A DNA stretch of 64,000 nt. It comes from Nyssa sinensis (taxonomy: Eukaryota; Streptophyta; Magnoliopsida; Cornales; Nyssaceae). The stretch's first letter is position 1. Each line of letters opens with the position of its first letter. Both the position numbers and the translations under genes were made by a program. The notes below the pieces were generated by a model. It did not search any database and was not told the DNA's origin. It worked only from the letters and a program-made list of their open reading frames with translations. Of this stretch, positions 48,301 to 61,512 are shown in pieces. Where the stretch lies: assembly GCA_008638375.1 (NCBI GenBank), contig VIRR01000546.1, positions 1 to 64,000 on the forward strand. The letters are read 5' to 3'.

Positions 48301-51095
48301 ATCAAAAGCAAAGTTAATCTAGCGGTTGAGCTCTGCCAAGACCCCATTATCAGAAGAATCTAAGCATAGTAAGACATAATGATATGTCAAAGTAAATTTT
48401 TAGTAAAACTTGGAGAAGATACAAGGAACTGAAGAGGAAATGGTCAGAATATCCCAAAGGCCAAAACATGGTTACCACAATTCGCTCCTCCCCTAGAGAA
48501 TTGCGAATTGGTATTGCACGATCCAAAACATGGATCATTAGCGATTTGGAACGCAAGATTTAGCGTTCCAATCTAAAATATCAAAAGTCCCAAAAAAATT
48601 ATACAAAATACACACACATCATTGAAATTTTATTTTATAATAGCTTGGATTCGTTGAAATCTTTTTAATGTTTTTATATACATACCAATATTATTACAAA
48701 CACAATAAAAAAGCATATTACGTTCCAAATAAACGTATTTCGTTCCAACAAAGCGATCCAAAGAAGCCTACCCCTAACATACCATGTTATATAACAAGTG
48801 ACGATCTACGTTTTCATTTCCGTTTCCCGTACCATAACGATCCACGTTCCAAGTAACATTGGTCCAAAGTAACCATTGTCCACACAATTAACAGAATGGA
48901 TTAAATGCAAAAAGTCTTAGAAACATGAGAAGAAAGGATAGAAATCAAATGAATGCTTTTATGAATCAGAATTAGCAACAGTAGATGGAGATGAGGAAGA
49001 GCATATGAGATGTGCAAGAAAACTAAAGACACCAGTTACATGTTGAACAATTCAAGTTGAAGGGGCTAGAATTACCACTAAAAGACACTGCCCAAATTAG
49101 AGCAAAATGGTGAATAGTGATGACCAATAAGTTGTCATTCAACAGCTAGACAAATGTCTTTGGTCATTTTGTGCCATAAACTTTCCATCACCAGATTTAA
49201 TGAAGAATATTTCTGTTCAAACTCTTCGATTGTTTGAAGTGCATTTACTTGAAACATTATCTGAAGGTTTTGCTTTTTTTATTCTGGTCTCATCTGCAGA
49301 CACGGGACACCACTAATTTGTATTGGCCGAATATATGTAATGCTGAAGTTGAAGGGATAGACCACGTGATTTCCAATTCTCTTCTTTGAATAAGCAAGAG
49401 AAGAGAAACAACCTGAAGCATTAGAAATGGTGTTCTAGAAGAGTGAGAGGACCTTGAAATTGAGACCTTAATAGAACATTACCCAAGCTAAGAAAAATAT
49501 TTGTAAAATAGTCAAATAGGCAATGAATAATCCATTGAAGAACTTAAAGTTCACACATGCAGCTAAGAATCATTGAGGAAAACAAAAGCAAGTCTGATGG
49601 GTGTTAGAAGCCAATGCTTGAACCAATTTTGGAGAATTTTCTCTCTTCTACAGAGAGATATGTTAGAACTTGTTAATGAATGGCCAATTATCACTAAAAC
49701 AGGGAGACCCACAAAGCAATAATGTCCCCAACCTTGTGGACAGAACACTTCGAAGCACTCTCACCAAGATCACAGCTTCAAACAATCCCCTTTTGACTAC
49801 AATCTCACCAATCTTTTCTCAGATAGTTCATGATGCACAAGTACATTAAATCTTATAATGATATAAATCAAACATTTCCAAAATATTCTGTTTGACTGCT
49901 AAGAAGGGGGAAGAGGGATTGAAATAAGACAAAATCATGTTTTAATAATATAGTGAGCAAAACCCAAGCAGATTGAAACAGTAAACTTCCAACTTAAGTT
50001 CCAAATGTAAGGGATCAAATTAAGTTCACAAATCATTCCACGTGTAACTTCCAAATGAAACAAATTTAGTAAATGGTGAGGATCAAATCAAAATCAATTT
50101 CAAATGTCAATAATTGAATAAAAGTGAAAACTTAGAATTTTTTAACACACTGAGGTATTGAACAGACCATGAAATTGTAAACTAACAAGACGATTTATAA
50201 TGGTTTGTCTTAAGGACTTTGTTATGTCACAGGTCTTCTCAATTATTTATTCTTTTATGTTTAAAAGGGAAATAAAGCTTTTTGGCAATAAAATTAAAAC
50301 TTACTCATTTCTTGTTGAACTATGCAATTTGAGTGGTTCAGTGTTAAATGAGTCAGGCCCAAGGGTTCTCTATGAAATTTTGTCGAAGGTAGTAACAGAA
50401 CCATACCTTCTCTTTATGAATTTTTGTTGAAGGTAGTACAATGAGATATCATACTTAATCTAGTTCTTTTGAATCTAGTGAGAGTTTGATGAAATCCAAT
50501 TGACTAGTAATTAGTTGAAGATTGTAATTGAATATAATATATATCTGTACGGTGTATATATTGACACTAAACAGGCGAACATTATGTCCCAGGCCTAGAC
50601 CCTGTATCATGCTTTTTTCTTGTCCTTATATAGCATTTTTTAAGATCCAATAAAATAAGTCAAAAGGGAATTCTATAGTAGAATATCTTCTTCTTACCTT
50701 TTTTTTTAAATGGAATAGTTTGCATCTAGGGTTTAGTTTAGATAAGTGAAACATATTAGGTAGCACAAGCTTAATCCCATTGGAATGGTCAAATAAAATT
50801 GAACGTACCAACATGCCCAATTACTAACAATCCCCAATTAACCAACAAAAAAACATTTTTTAATGAATTGAGAATCAAACAATGTTACAAGCGCATTTCA
50901 TTCAGATAATTGAATCCTAAATAATATTGAAATAAACTCAATTTGAGAAAGAAAAAAAAAATCAAAATCCCTAATTAAGTGAAAATAGATTAATTTCATG
51001 CAATTGGAACCAACTAATACGTTTAACAGATCAGCAATTACATTGATGCCAAGTTCATGGCAATTACATGGATGCAAAGTTCATGGCTTATTTAC
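48301..51095. other. Unassigned DNA, no supported gene
   Basis: No complete exon or domain was recognised on either strand. A minus-strand stretch at about 49136-49260 after a good acceptor (TTCAG) reads MFQVNALQTIEEFEQKYSS and then shifts frame; it could be a decayed last exon of the cluster at 51096-51668. A 76-codon plus-strand frame (50200-50430) has no domain and is not called. Confidence 0.4.
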
Positions 51096-51668
51096 CTCAT
51101 TCACCAGGTCGTAAATCCCTAGAATGACATCATCCACGACTGATTTTGCCAAAAGCAATTCGTTGCAGGGGAGAAATGAACTCAAACTGCTATTGTTGGG
51201 ATCTCGTTTAAAGTCTTCATGGGCTGTGAATGTATCGCCTGAGAACCTGAAAATTTTCAATTTTCTGTTTAATTATTTGGGCTTAAGCTTTTCCTTATTC
51301 TCCGTCACTTTCTTTTCTTTTCCTAAAAATCACTCAGAGAAAAAAAAATTAAAACAATTGAGAGAAGAGAGAGAGTTTGGATTTACTTTTCTATGAACCC
51401 CAAAGAACAGCCAGCACAGGACTGAGTAATCAAACGGTTAGTTTACTTACAGTTGAAGTGCCCGGCGGAACTTTTGGATTCCAAAGGCTGCAGTGAGGTA
51501 AATTTTATATTAGGACTACATGAAAAACTTAAATTTTAGGAAATCATTTTAAATTTTAAACTTTTCAACTTCTGATTTCGAGTTTGAATCATTTCTAAAT
51601 TGAACTTTAGAGAAGAGAAATACCTTGTGCGCGAAAGCTAGGGACTCAGCTGGAATCTGGTGAAGGAC
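51096..51668 (-). pseudogene. Possible split gene: three exon-like segments, unknown product
   Basis: Three minus-strand segments have consensus splice borders: 51624-51668 (TATGTAG before, GTATTT after), 51451-51487 (CTGCAG before, GTAAGTAAAC after) and 51096-51246 (ATTTTCAG before, GTAAATAAG after). The last two join in phase (CT then G) and encode AFGIQKFRRALQLFSGDTF, later SSFLPCNELLLAKSVVDDVI and LGIYDLVNE. The first encodes VLHQIPAESLAFAHK but does not join the second in the open frame, and no start codon is visible. The segments may belong to a decayed gene or an incompletely resolved one that starts near 51950 and runs leftwards. I do not recognise the family. Confidence 0.4.
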
Positions 51669-52192
51669 CTACATACACGTGAAAGAGAGTTGAGAGGACT
51701 GGAAATAGATGGAGAAACCACTAGGACTCCAATGGCACAGAGATCTTCAACGGTGGTTCGGCTCTTGTGGCGTGCCACGACTAGTGTGTAGGGGTCTCAC
51801 TTTGGTTAATAGGGAGAGAGAGTGACGGTGGCTGGGTGACCGAAATCGAATGATTTGGTAGTCGCCGGCGCTAGATTGAGAGAAGATTGAGAATCAAAGA
51901 GCAGAGAGAAGTGTGAACGAAGAGCATACATCAGGGGAGCTTCAGATCATATAAAAATGCTGATCGAAGAAACTGTGTTAATAGAAGTGTTTATGGAGAA
52001 AGGTATTGATAAAAAGAAGCAGTTGCATATTAAATGAAAATTATTCAAAAGTTATTATGAAATATAAATTTCTGTATTTGTCTTTTATTTTATAAATATT
52101 TTATATGTATATAAAAATAAGTAATATATTATAAATTAATTAATATATAATAAAATATATATTTTAATAAGATACATATGAGTTTTATATAG
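51669..52192. other. Possible 5' region of the minus-strand exon cluster; AT-rich flank
   Basis: 51700-51930 read on the minus strand is C/T-rich and resembles a 5' untranslated leader. A TATA-like TTTTATATGATC occurs near 51948-51960 on the minus strand. 52030-52190 is AT-rich. No coding frame. Confidence 0.3.
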
Positions 52193-52604
52193 TGATGCTA
52201 CACTTTCTTATCAGCAGGGACTCCGCTCTTTGTCGCCTATTGAACACTCAAAAAAAAGTGATCAGAGGGCCATCGAGTTAGCTCCGGTGGTAGCCATTCT
52301 GATGATAAAGTCAATAAACTGAATTAAAAGAATGTAATTGAAAATAATTGAATGAGCATAAAAATAAAAGTGCACCTTAGGGCTTTATTTATAGGCTTTG
52401 GATCTTCTAAGTTGGTTAAGATTTGGAGTCGTGAAAGCAGTGATTTGATCATCAGAGAAGGGCAGTTACCATATTGGACACTGCGCTTGAACAATATCTG
52501 TGGATAGCAGTTTCCTTGTTAAATATTGTTTCCTTATTCTCAGCTCGATAGGGTGCTTAAGCCGGCAATAAGCTCGGAACCTTCTTATGAGTGTTCGTAG
52601 TACC
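52193..52604 (-). mobile_element. Tat-like LTR, interrupted
   Basis: It begins TGATGCTACAC and resembles the reverse complement of the solo LTR 17042-17595 (GATCAGAGGGCCATCGAG, then CCGGTGGTAGCC, and further blocks to about 52600). It stops after GTACC, where the Tekay-like LTR starts. About 140 bp of the expected LTR is missing and should lie beyond the right edge of the window. Confidence 0.72.
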
Positions 52605-54020
52605 TGTCACGTCCCGGATTTCTACCAACCCGGGGGTGAGTGAAAAGAAATAAATAATTAGCAATTAAATAAATTAAATTGAAGTTCACCTATTATTCCC
52701 TCAAATTAAAGCTAAACCCTTACCCCGACATGTGTTCCAATTAATTTAAGTTATGTTTGAAAATGGTCTTTAAAAATAGTCTCAAATTAGCCCCCAAAAT
52801 TTCCCAAGATGGATGTCGCAAACCGCCCCAAAAATGGTCCAAGGTATAGTCCCCAAGTGGGCCAAGAAACCCACCAAAAATCGTCTAAAGAAGAGGGCCT
52901 AACACAGCCCATATTAGTGGCCAAACATGGCCCCAAAAGATCTCTAAAACAGCCCCTAAATGGGCCCAAACATAGCCCAAAAATTGGTCAAACATGGCCC
53001 AAAATATTGTCCAAATATGGCCCAAAAGGTGTCCCAAAAATGACTCAAAAAGGTGGCCAAAAGATAGGCGAAACAGGACGGGATAGCAGGTGAACAGCAG
53101 GTGGGACAGCAGCAGGCCACCCAGGGCCAAGGGCACGCACGCGCGCAGGAGGGGGGCGAGGCTGGCAAGGAAGCGCGCGCGGCTCGCGCGCGCGGGCGTG
53201 GGCACAGGGGCTGGGCGACGCACCCGTGGCTGGGGCTGTTGAGCTGCTGTCTAATTTTCTGATTTTTCCCTGAAACTACTGCAACCATTTCTGATTTTTT
53301 TTTCTGCATTTTCACTGTAGCTACAGTGAAAATACTGAGAGCAATTTCCTCTATTTGCTGCCCCACATTTTCCTATTTTTCCATGTTTCTTTCTAAGTCT
53401 TTTAAGCCATTTTTCCACCCATTTCAGCCCAGCTTTTCCCAAGATTTAAACCCCCATTTTCAGCCTTTTTTCCCTCATTTCAAGGGTGTTTTACACACAT
53501 GTCTAGTGTTCAAGTTTTCTGGAAATTTGGGCATAACTTCCCTTAGTTTTTCTAAGTGTTTTCTTCACCTAATATTCACAAAATTCACATGCATAATTAA
53601 GTAAGCAACCCACCCTCACCGGTGGCCACAACTCCATAATTCAACATGCATCCATATAAGATATTAAATGAAATATCAAGCATTTACTTGGGTCTCAACC
53701 CATACATTTTACAATGGCCCAAGGCCTAAGGTTTACATCTTCCTCTAAGTATAGAACAAAATAAATACATGTCCAAAAATAAATACAAGAAGTTGGGCTT
53801 ATGCCCATACATCCAAAAAGTGCCCCAAGGGCCAAATCTTCAAAGAAGCCAATCTCCTTCCATCCTTCAAGACTTGCACAAGTCTCAAGTATCCGGGGTC
53901 TCATCTGAAATGGTATCCCACGAATGGGTCAGCTCAACTGCTGGTATGATCACAAGGTAATGCTAAAAACAAATTTAGGACGTGGCATGTGCAAGTGTGC
54001 ATTTCTAAACCATGCAATTC

Positions 54021-55971
54021 TGTCACGCCCCGAATTCCAGCGAACCCGAGGCGCGAGAAACGAGACAAAAGAAAATAAAATAATAAAGGAATAAGAGATA
54101 ATTAAGGATGATCACATACATTCTACATACTGTTCTGATAAATACATAAGGTCTGGTCCATTTCTTCACCACATACAAAATAAAATACAGTCGCGGGCTT
54201 ATGCCCTTACACAATATCAAAAGCGCCGCTTGGGCCTAACATAGTCCCTAATCAGTTCATCTCCACGTCTCGTACAGCTGGGACATTATCTGAAATATTT
54301 GCCCCACTAAAGGGGTCAGCTCAACATGCTGGTACAATATAATGCTAATGCAAGAAACAGAACTAAGGTCGTGGCATGTGCAAGTGTACAGTTATTTCTA
54401 TATGGCATTCGATATCATGATGGCAGCATGTAAACAATATGCAGTATATGAGCAGTATGCGTGAGACACCCATGTAACTCTATGCCACCCATGTCTCATG
54501 ATACGGTCATTCTCCGCTGGCATGAGCACCGCCACGTATGTCTCGCTTCACGGTCCGGAATCCGTCAGGCAGGTAAGTACCTATTGGCCGATTTTGGGTT
54601 TTTCACCATAGGATCTGTACCCTCATAATGCAAAGCACCAAGTGCTTACCCACACCATGTCCAAGGAATCACACTATGCCAATATGCTTTGATTTCATCA
54701 TGTCATAAGGTAATCTCAATGATGCATCTCTTTCATACATAAAGCATGCTTTCAAGTACATATTTCATAATATCAACAGTTCTCAAAGCATATAATTCAC
54801 ACACTACACTAACACACGCAGTATACACATAATCATCATCCAACGTCAGCAAGATAGCATGAAGCACATAAGCATGAGAACATTCAAGCAAACATGTGAA
54901 CAATCAAGGCAGCAGAACAAGTCCTAATCTTAATTCTATTTCTTACTTAACATAATATCTCGTACCTAATAATCGATCTCAACTCAAGAAGGTGTACTCG
55001 AAGTATGGTAGAATCACAGTGAGAATGCCGAAGGTCAGATCACCTTCTCCTTGCCCTCTCGTGTTCCTAAAATCATAACAGGTAATTCAGTTCATTGTCA
55101 TTTGAATTTATTCTATTCATCAAATTTTATGCCTTTAATTCATGAATTTCTATTTTGCTAATTTAGACTCCATTATTGAGTCCGGGACGTCGAAGAAACT
55201 AAGTTTAGGTTTTCGTAGAATTCAACTCGGACACCTGGGTTCAAAAGTGTAAAACAGTTATTTTGCACTTTACACGGGTCCTTACATTTCGTGACCTCTT
55301 TTCACAAATCGGACTCCACGGTTGAGTCCGGAATGCTCGAAATAATAAAGTTTTACTATTTGTTTACTTAATTTGGAGTTCGTTTGACTGTGTTCCAATC
55401 TAGGGGCATTTTGGTAATTTTAAAGGTTACTGCGGGTCTTTTATTTTTTTGGGACCCCGTCTCGTAAAACGGACCTTACCATTGGTTTCAGAATGGTCGA
55501 GATAGTCAAAATACACTAATGACTTGTCCTATTTGGACTACAGAATATTTTTGAATATTTAATTAATTAAATTAATTAAATTAATTAATTAATTAATTAA
55601 TTTAATTAATATTTTATTCATGGGGTCAAAACATAATTATCAACAGTTGGGGGGGTCAATTCGTAATTTTCGTAAGTTCTGGGTCAATTTATAATAACTA
55701 AAAGTCAGGGGCCAATTTATAATTTAAGAAAATCCTATTCTCACTATGGATAGCCAAATAGTGGCTATTCCTTAAACCTAGAACAGGATATCCCCATCCC
55801 CCAAATCAGTTTCAATTTCAATTTCTAAAACCTATAACCAAACAGCCCCAATTGGTTTTTAATTTAAAACAGGGAAGCGACACGTGGCAGGGGCGGTTCA
55901 GCCCTGTAACAACCTAAAAATTTTTTTTTAATAAATAAAAATTTCAAGTTGTTATTATTATTTTTATTAAT

Positions 55972-56003
<32 letters not shown>

Positions 56004-56100
56004 GATGGATGTATGTATATATGTGTATATATATATATACATATAATTTAAATTTAAATTGTGTGTGTATATGTGTACAAGGTGAGTGTATATTTAAATG

Positions 56101-56149
<49 letters not shown>

Positions 56150-59100
56150 CAGGTTGTGTGAGATGTGTGTGTGTGTACCCGGTTGTGTGTGTGTATAAGT
56201 TTGAGTGTGATACACTCAAACAAGGCATGGGAGGCATGGTGTGTGTAAGAGAGTGGTTGGAGGTGTGTGAGTGTGGTCTGTATGTATATGAGTGTGTGGT
56301 GGGAGTGAGAGAGAGAGACTGATCGTGAGATTAGAGAGAGAGAGTAAGAGAGATATAGAGAGAGAGAGAAAGTGAAGGCAAAGAGAGAGTGGGGACTGTG
56401 AAGAGAAGAGAGGAGAAAGGAGGAAGAGAAGCTGAGAACCAGAGGAAGAACAAAGAGGTTGAACCAAGAGAAGGAGAGAGAAACGGAGGTAAAGTTTCAA
56501 AACCCATTATTTTCTCTCTCTAGAAATCTCATATGTGCATGATCTGTTTTGTAACCTATTGCTTAGATTTAATTGTTAGAACTTATAGAGCATAAAATAT
56601 GGAGAATTTAGGGACAAGAATCAACCAAAATGGTTGAGAAATGAGGGAGAAAAATGGATGTGCAGGTCACGGCCATGGGGGGGGGAATCTGATTTTTCAT
56701 TGTGATTAAGAGCTTCAAAATGATGTTAAAGGGTTCCAAAAACGTTTTAGAATGGTTTGGGATTGAAAGGGGCATCAAAAACACCAAGAAAATCAAGTTT
56801 GAAAACTTGATTTTCCTGAAATTCCGGCGACGTCGCCGGAAAAGGTGACCGGAGACTGCCGGAACCCTACCGGAAAAACGGGGGGGAGATGATGACTGTA
56901 CGGGTCCGAGTCGGGTCGGTTCGGGTCGGGTCGGGCTTGGGCTGACCCGCCCCTGCCACGTGTCGCCACTGGTTTTAAATTAAAAACCAAATTGGGGCGT
57001 TTGGTTACGGAGATAAGAAATTAAAAACTTTTAAATTTAAAATAGGAACAGGGATATCCTATCCCTGTTCCGGATAAGCCCTGTTTGGTTAACCTAATTT
57101 AGAATAACAAATTAAACTAGTTTTAATTTGGACCTTTTGGAATTTGAACCTTTTGGAATTTGAACCTTAACCCTGAACTTTCAGAAATTACAAATTGACC
57201 CCCCAACTGTTAGAAATTACACTTTGACCCACCTGATTAAATTATTAATAAAATATTAATTTAATTAATTAATTAATTATTTAATTAAATTAATTTAATT
57301 AATTAAATATTCAAAAACATCCCGGAGTCCAAATGGGACAAGTCATAGGTGTATTTTGACTATCTCGACCATTCTGAGACCAATGGTGAGGTCCGTTTTA
57401 CGAGACAGAGTCCCGAAAAATAAAAGACCCGTACTAACCCTTAAAATTACCAAAATGCCCCTAACTTGAAACACTGTCAGACGAATTCCGAATTAGGTAA
57501 ACAAATAGTGGAATTTTATTATCTCGAACATTCCGGACTCAACCGTGGAGTTCGATTTGTGAAAAGAGGTCACGAAATGTAAGGACCCGTGTAAAGTGCA
57601 AAATGACTATTTTGCCCTTTTTGACCCAGATGCCCGAATTGAATTCTACGAAAGCCTAAACTTATTTTCTTCAATGTCCCGGATTCAATAGTAGAGTTTA
57701 ACTTAGCAAAGTAGAGGGTTATAAGATAAAGACGTAAAATTTGATGAATAGCATAATTCAAGTGACCAATAAACTGAGTTTCATGTTATGAATTTTAGGG
57801 ACACGGAAAGGCAAAGAGAAGGTGACCTGACCTTCAGTGTTCTTACGGTGGTTTCACTTGACTACGAGTATACTTTTCCGGTTTGAGATCGATTACCAGG
57901 TACGATATATTGTGCTAAGTAAGAAATAGAATTGAGATTAGGAATACTTGCTTTGCTGTATTAATTGTTCACATGTTTGTCTGAGTGTTCACATGCTTAT
58001 GTGCTATGTGCTATCTTGTTTAGTTGGATAATGATTATGGGTATATCGCATGTGTTAACGTGGTGTGTGAATTATCTGCTTTGAAGAACTGCTGATGTAA
58101 TGAATTGTACACTTGAAAGCATGTTTTATGTATGAATGAAATGCATCATTGAGATTGTATTATGACATGATGAGATTAGAACATATTGGCATGGTGTGAT
58201 TCCTTGGACATGGCGTGGGTAAGCACTTGGTGCTTTGCATTATGAGGGTGCAGATCCTGTGGTGAAAAACCCAAAATCGGCCATTAGGTACTTGCAAGCC
58301 TGACGGATTCCGGACCGTGAAGCGAGACATAAGTGGCGGTACTCATGCCAGCGGAGAATGACCGTATCATGAGACATGGGTGGCATAGAGTTGCATGGGT
58401 GTGTCACGCATATTGCTCATATACTGTATACTGTCTATATACTGTCATCATGATATAGAATGCCATATAGAAATAACTGTACACTCGCACATGCCACGAC
58501 CTTAGTTTTGTTTCTTGCATTAGCATTATATTGTACCAGCATGTTGAGCTGACCCCTTTAGTGGGGCAAACATTTCAGATGATGTTCCAGCTGTGCGGGA
58601 TATAGAGACGGTCTGATTGAGGGTTATATTGGGCCCGATGGGCGCTTTCGATATTTTGTAAGGGCATAAGCCCGAGACTGTATTTCATTTTGAATATTGT
58701 GAACCAATGGACCAGACTTTATGTATGTATTAGAACAGTGTATGGACTGTATGAGAATGTCATTGTTAACTTTCATTTCGTTATTATTTTATTTCTTTTT
58801 GTCTCGTTACTCACGCCTCGGGTTCGCTGGAATTTGGGGCGTGACAAGCCCCGCCCGAACCGGACCCGAAACCCGACCCAAGTGGCCTCCCTTCTTCCCC
58901 GTTTTTCCGGCGATGAACCAGTAGGGTTCCGGCGCCTTCTCCGGCGCCGGCGACCGGTCTCCGGCGACTTTTCAAGGTTTTTAAAATGTCAGTTTCTTCC
59001 ATTCTTCCCCTAGATTCCTTTCCTACCCTGCATTCCCCTCAAAGCCTTTTCAATCTTCACGAAATAGAGCTCAAAGGCCCATGGCCGAACCTCCGGCCAA

Positions 59101-59791
59101 CTGTATAATTCCGATTTCATGCTTATTTTTTCACTGTTTTTCATTCTTTCTTTTTCTATTCTCTTTCTGCACCTCATAAGATTATTTTTAGGTCATTTCA
59201 ATATAGTTTCTCACATAAAATGACAAGGTTCAACCTCCATGGCCCAGACCTGCAACTTGGATTTTCTCCCTATTTCCTTAACCGTTTTCTATCATTCTTT
59301 TTGCATTTGAAAGCTAAAATCATGCTTTATAAAACTCTATGATTTAAACCAAACAAATCATGCTCTTGAAATTTAATACAGAAGCACCGACTCACCTAAA
59401 ATTTCTGATTTTCTCCTTTTGGTTTGCTTCCTCTATCCTTCTATTCCTCTTGGTCACTTCTGCTCTTCAGAACTCTCTCTCTCCCTTGCTCTCAGTTTTT
59501 CTTTCCTTTCTTTCCTCCCCAACCGAGACCAACATCCATATACACTTCACCAACTCTCACACGTCTCTCTCTCACATCGGCCCCTTTTCTTGACCTTTTT
59601 CTCTCTGCATCAGCCACCCAAATTTTCCTACAAAGCAGCTTTGCATTAAATGCAAAGCTGCTCTACATCTATACCTATATACATATCCACTCATATACAC
59701 ACACTAGACACACACACTAGGTCGGTTGTACACACACTGCCATATATACATACATACATATGTCCATCCACATGCACACACACTCCCACAG

Positions 59792-59829
<38 letters not shown>

Positions 59830-60008
59830 ATATACACTTGCATATACTTCATTTTACACATGCATACCACTTATACATATATATATATATATATATATAA
59901 CACACATGTACTAAGAATACCAATAATAATAATAATAATAAAATTATTTAATAACCAAGAAAATTTTCATATCAAAAAAAAAAAATTTTTTTTTTTCGGG
60001 TTATTACA
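54021..60008 (-). mobile_element. Tekay-like solo LTR nested in the LTR, itself interrupted
   Basis: It begins TGTCACGCCCCGAATTCC and ends GGGTTATTACA. It is flanked by perfect AATTC duplications (54016-54020 and 60009-60013) within the LTR 52605-61512. Without the inner insert it is about 3.0 kb (54021-55904 plus 58852-60008). There is no internal domain, so it is a solo LTR. It contains TA microsatellites at 59797-59824 and 59876-59898. Confidence 0.9.
55905..58846 (+). mobile_element. Inverted Tekay-like solo LTR, innermost layer
   Basis: A 2942-bp LTR starts TGTAACAACC and ends TTGGGGCGTGACA. It is flanked by perfect AGCCC duplications (55900-55904 and 58847-58851). It is the same family as the surrounding LTR 54021-60008 but in the opposite orientation. 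As a result 54021-55903 and 56941-58846 are near-perfect inverted arms of about 1.9 kb around a 1.0-kb spacer. Confidence 0.92.
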
Positions 60009-61512
60009 AATTCCCTCCCCAATGATCAATGCAATGCAAAGGCATCATGCATGACACACATATGCAAACTCTATGCCACACCCATGTCTTAGGATACGGT
60101 CCTTCCCCGCTGGCATGAGTACCGCCACGTATGTCTCATTTTTGGTGCGCCCTCGATGGAAAGGAGTACCAACGGCCGAATTTTGGATTTTTCACCACAG
60201 GATCTGCACCCTCATAATGTCCGGCACCACGTGCCCCACTCACACCATGTTTTCAAAGAATCACTTTATGCCAAAATGTCATGATTTCATCATGCAAATT
60301 CAATGTGAAATTTCATCAAACACATGGTGTGCCCCTTTTTAAGTCATGCATTCCACCCCACAAAATGCATAATTTTACACTTCCAAAACATCATTTACAT
60401 GCATATACTATGGCTGCACACATCAAGATACATTCAAGCTACAATCCCACTATACTATTAATTCACAAAAACCATGCTAAACTTCCCACAAAATGCTAAA
60501 ATTCCATAAATCTCCCCCACACCAAAAAATCAAATTTCCTCCATGATATCAAGAAAATCTCAACATGAATACACATCAAATCATAGCAATCTAACACATA
60601 GACAAGAAACATGCTACTCATAATAATAAAACATCAATTAAATCAACGAAAACAAAAATTCCCAAATTACTAACTCTAGGTTCTTCAAAGTAACACCATT
60701 TAAGTAACTTTCTAACCTCAAATACACCTATAAGCAGCTCAAATAACATATAGAAAGGTAGGAAAAGCTAAATCTATTACTAGCTTAGCAAGAAACCATA
60801 CCTAAATCAGTTTTTCTTAAACTGAGAAGGCTGTACTTTCTGAATGGAAAAACTGTTCAGTGAGTATATAGTACTTGTTGAGCTGAACACTTTCTCAGAA
60901 GGAAGTTTGGCCAAATTCCCCCTCGAAATGCATGTTCTGGTAGCTTGAAAATATGTAATTTTAGGGCTTTTCTCCCCCTCTCTCTATATGGACGAGATTT
61001 TTGGAATTTCAAAGCGTAAAAGTGATAAGGATAGACTAGATGAGCTGTATTTATAGTGGGGAATCAAAGGGGCAAGGGAAAATGACCATTTTGTCCTTAA
61101 TGAGGCCATGAATCCCGTTACTCTACAGCTCATTCCTAAACGCTTCAAATTGAAATTCCGTTTTAGCCAATATTCATAAAATTATTTTAAATGAAAACTC
61201 TTAGAAGAAAAATTTTCATTTGAGGTTGGTTTAGGCCCGTTCCACTCGGGTGCCCTTTTTGTCCAATTTCGAAAACCGTTTTTGATTTAGCTAATTTTCG
61301 GACAGCGGATACCTCACATTATTCTAAGTATATTTTTATTCTATGACACACTCTAAATATGCTTCTAAACATGTCAAACAATAAAAACAATGCATGAAAA
61401 TGCTTAACCGGCAAAACCGTGCATGAAAAATGTCCTACCGGCAAACCGTGCAAGAACAATGCCCTACTGGTAAAAACGAAAAAAAATTTCTCATTTTTTT
61501 CAGATCTCTACA

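Larger units (their letters stand above)
52605..61512 (-). repeat. 3' LTR of the Tekay-like element, with a nested LTR
   Basis: Left end TGTCACGTCCCGG; right end CAGATCTCTACA. It is made of 52605-54020 and 60014-61512 around the insert 54021-60008. Compared with the other copies it has extra sequence at about 52700-53640, including degenerate TGGCCCAAA repeats (52790-53060) and a very GC-rich block (53115-53235). Confidence 0.8.

Noticed and set aside
49136..49260. Candidate last exon on the minus strand
   Set aside because: It has a good acceptor and a plausible peptide start, but a stop or frame shift in the middle at about 49199-49202; too weak to list as a gene.
50200..50430. 76-codon plus-strand frame
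   Set aside because: No domain, no splice or promoter context; composition typical of chance AT-rich frames.
51124..51396. 90-codon plus-strand frame
   Set aside because: Shadow of the exon-like segment on the minus strand; low-complexity end.
56216..56500. 94-codon Leu/Ser-rich frame
   Set aside because: Antisense of a GA-rich microsatellite inside an LTR.
59650..60054. 134-codon frame rich in Tyr, Ile and His
   Set aside because: Translation of TA/CA microsatellites within a solo LTR.
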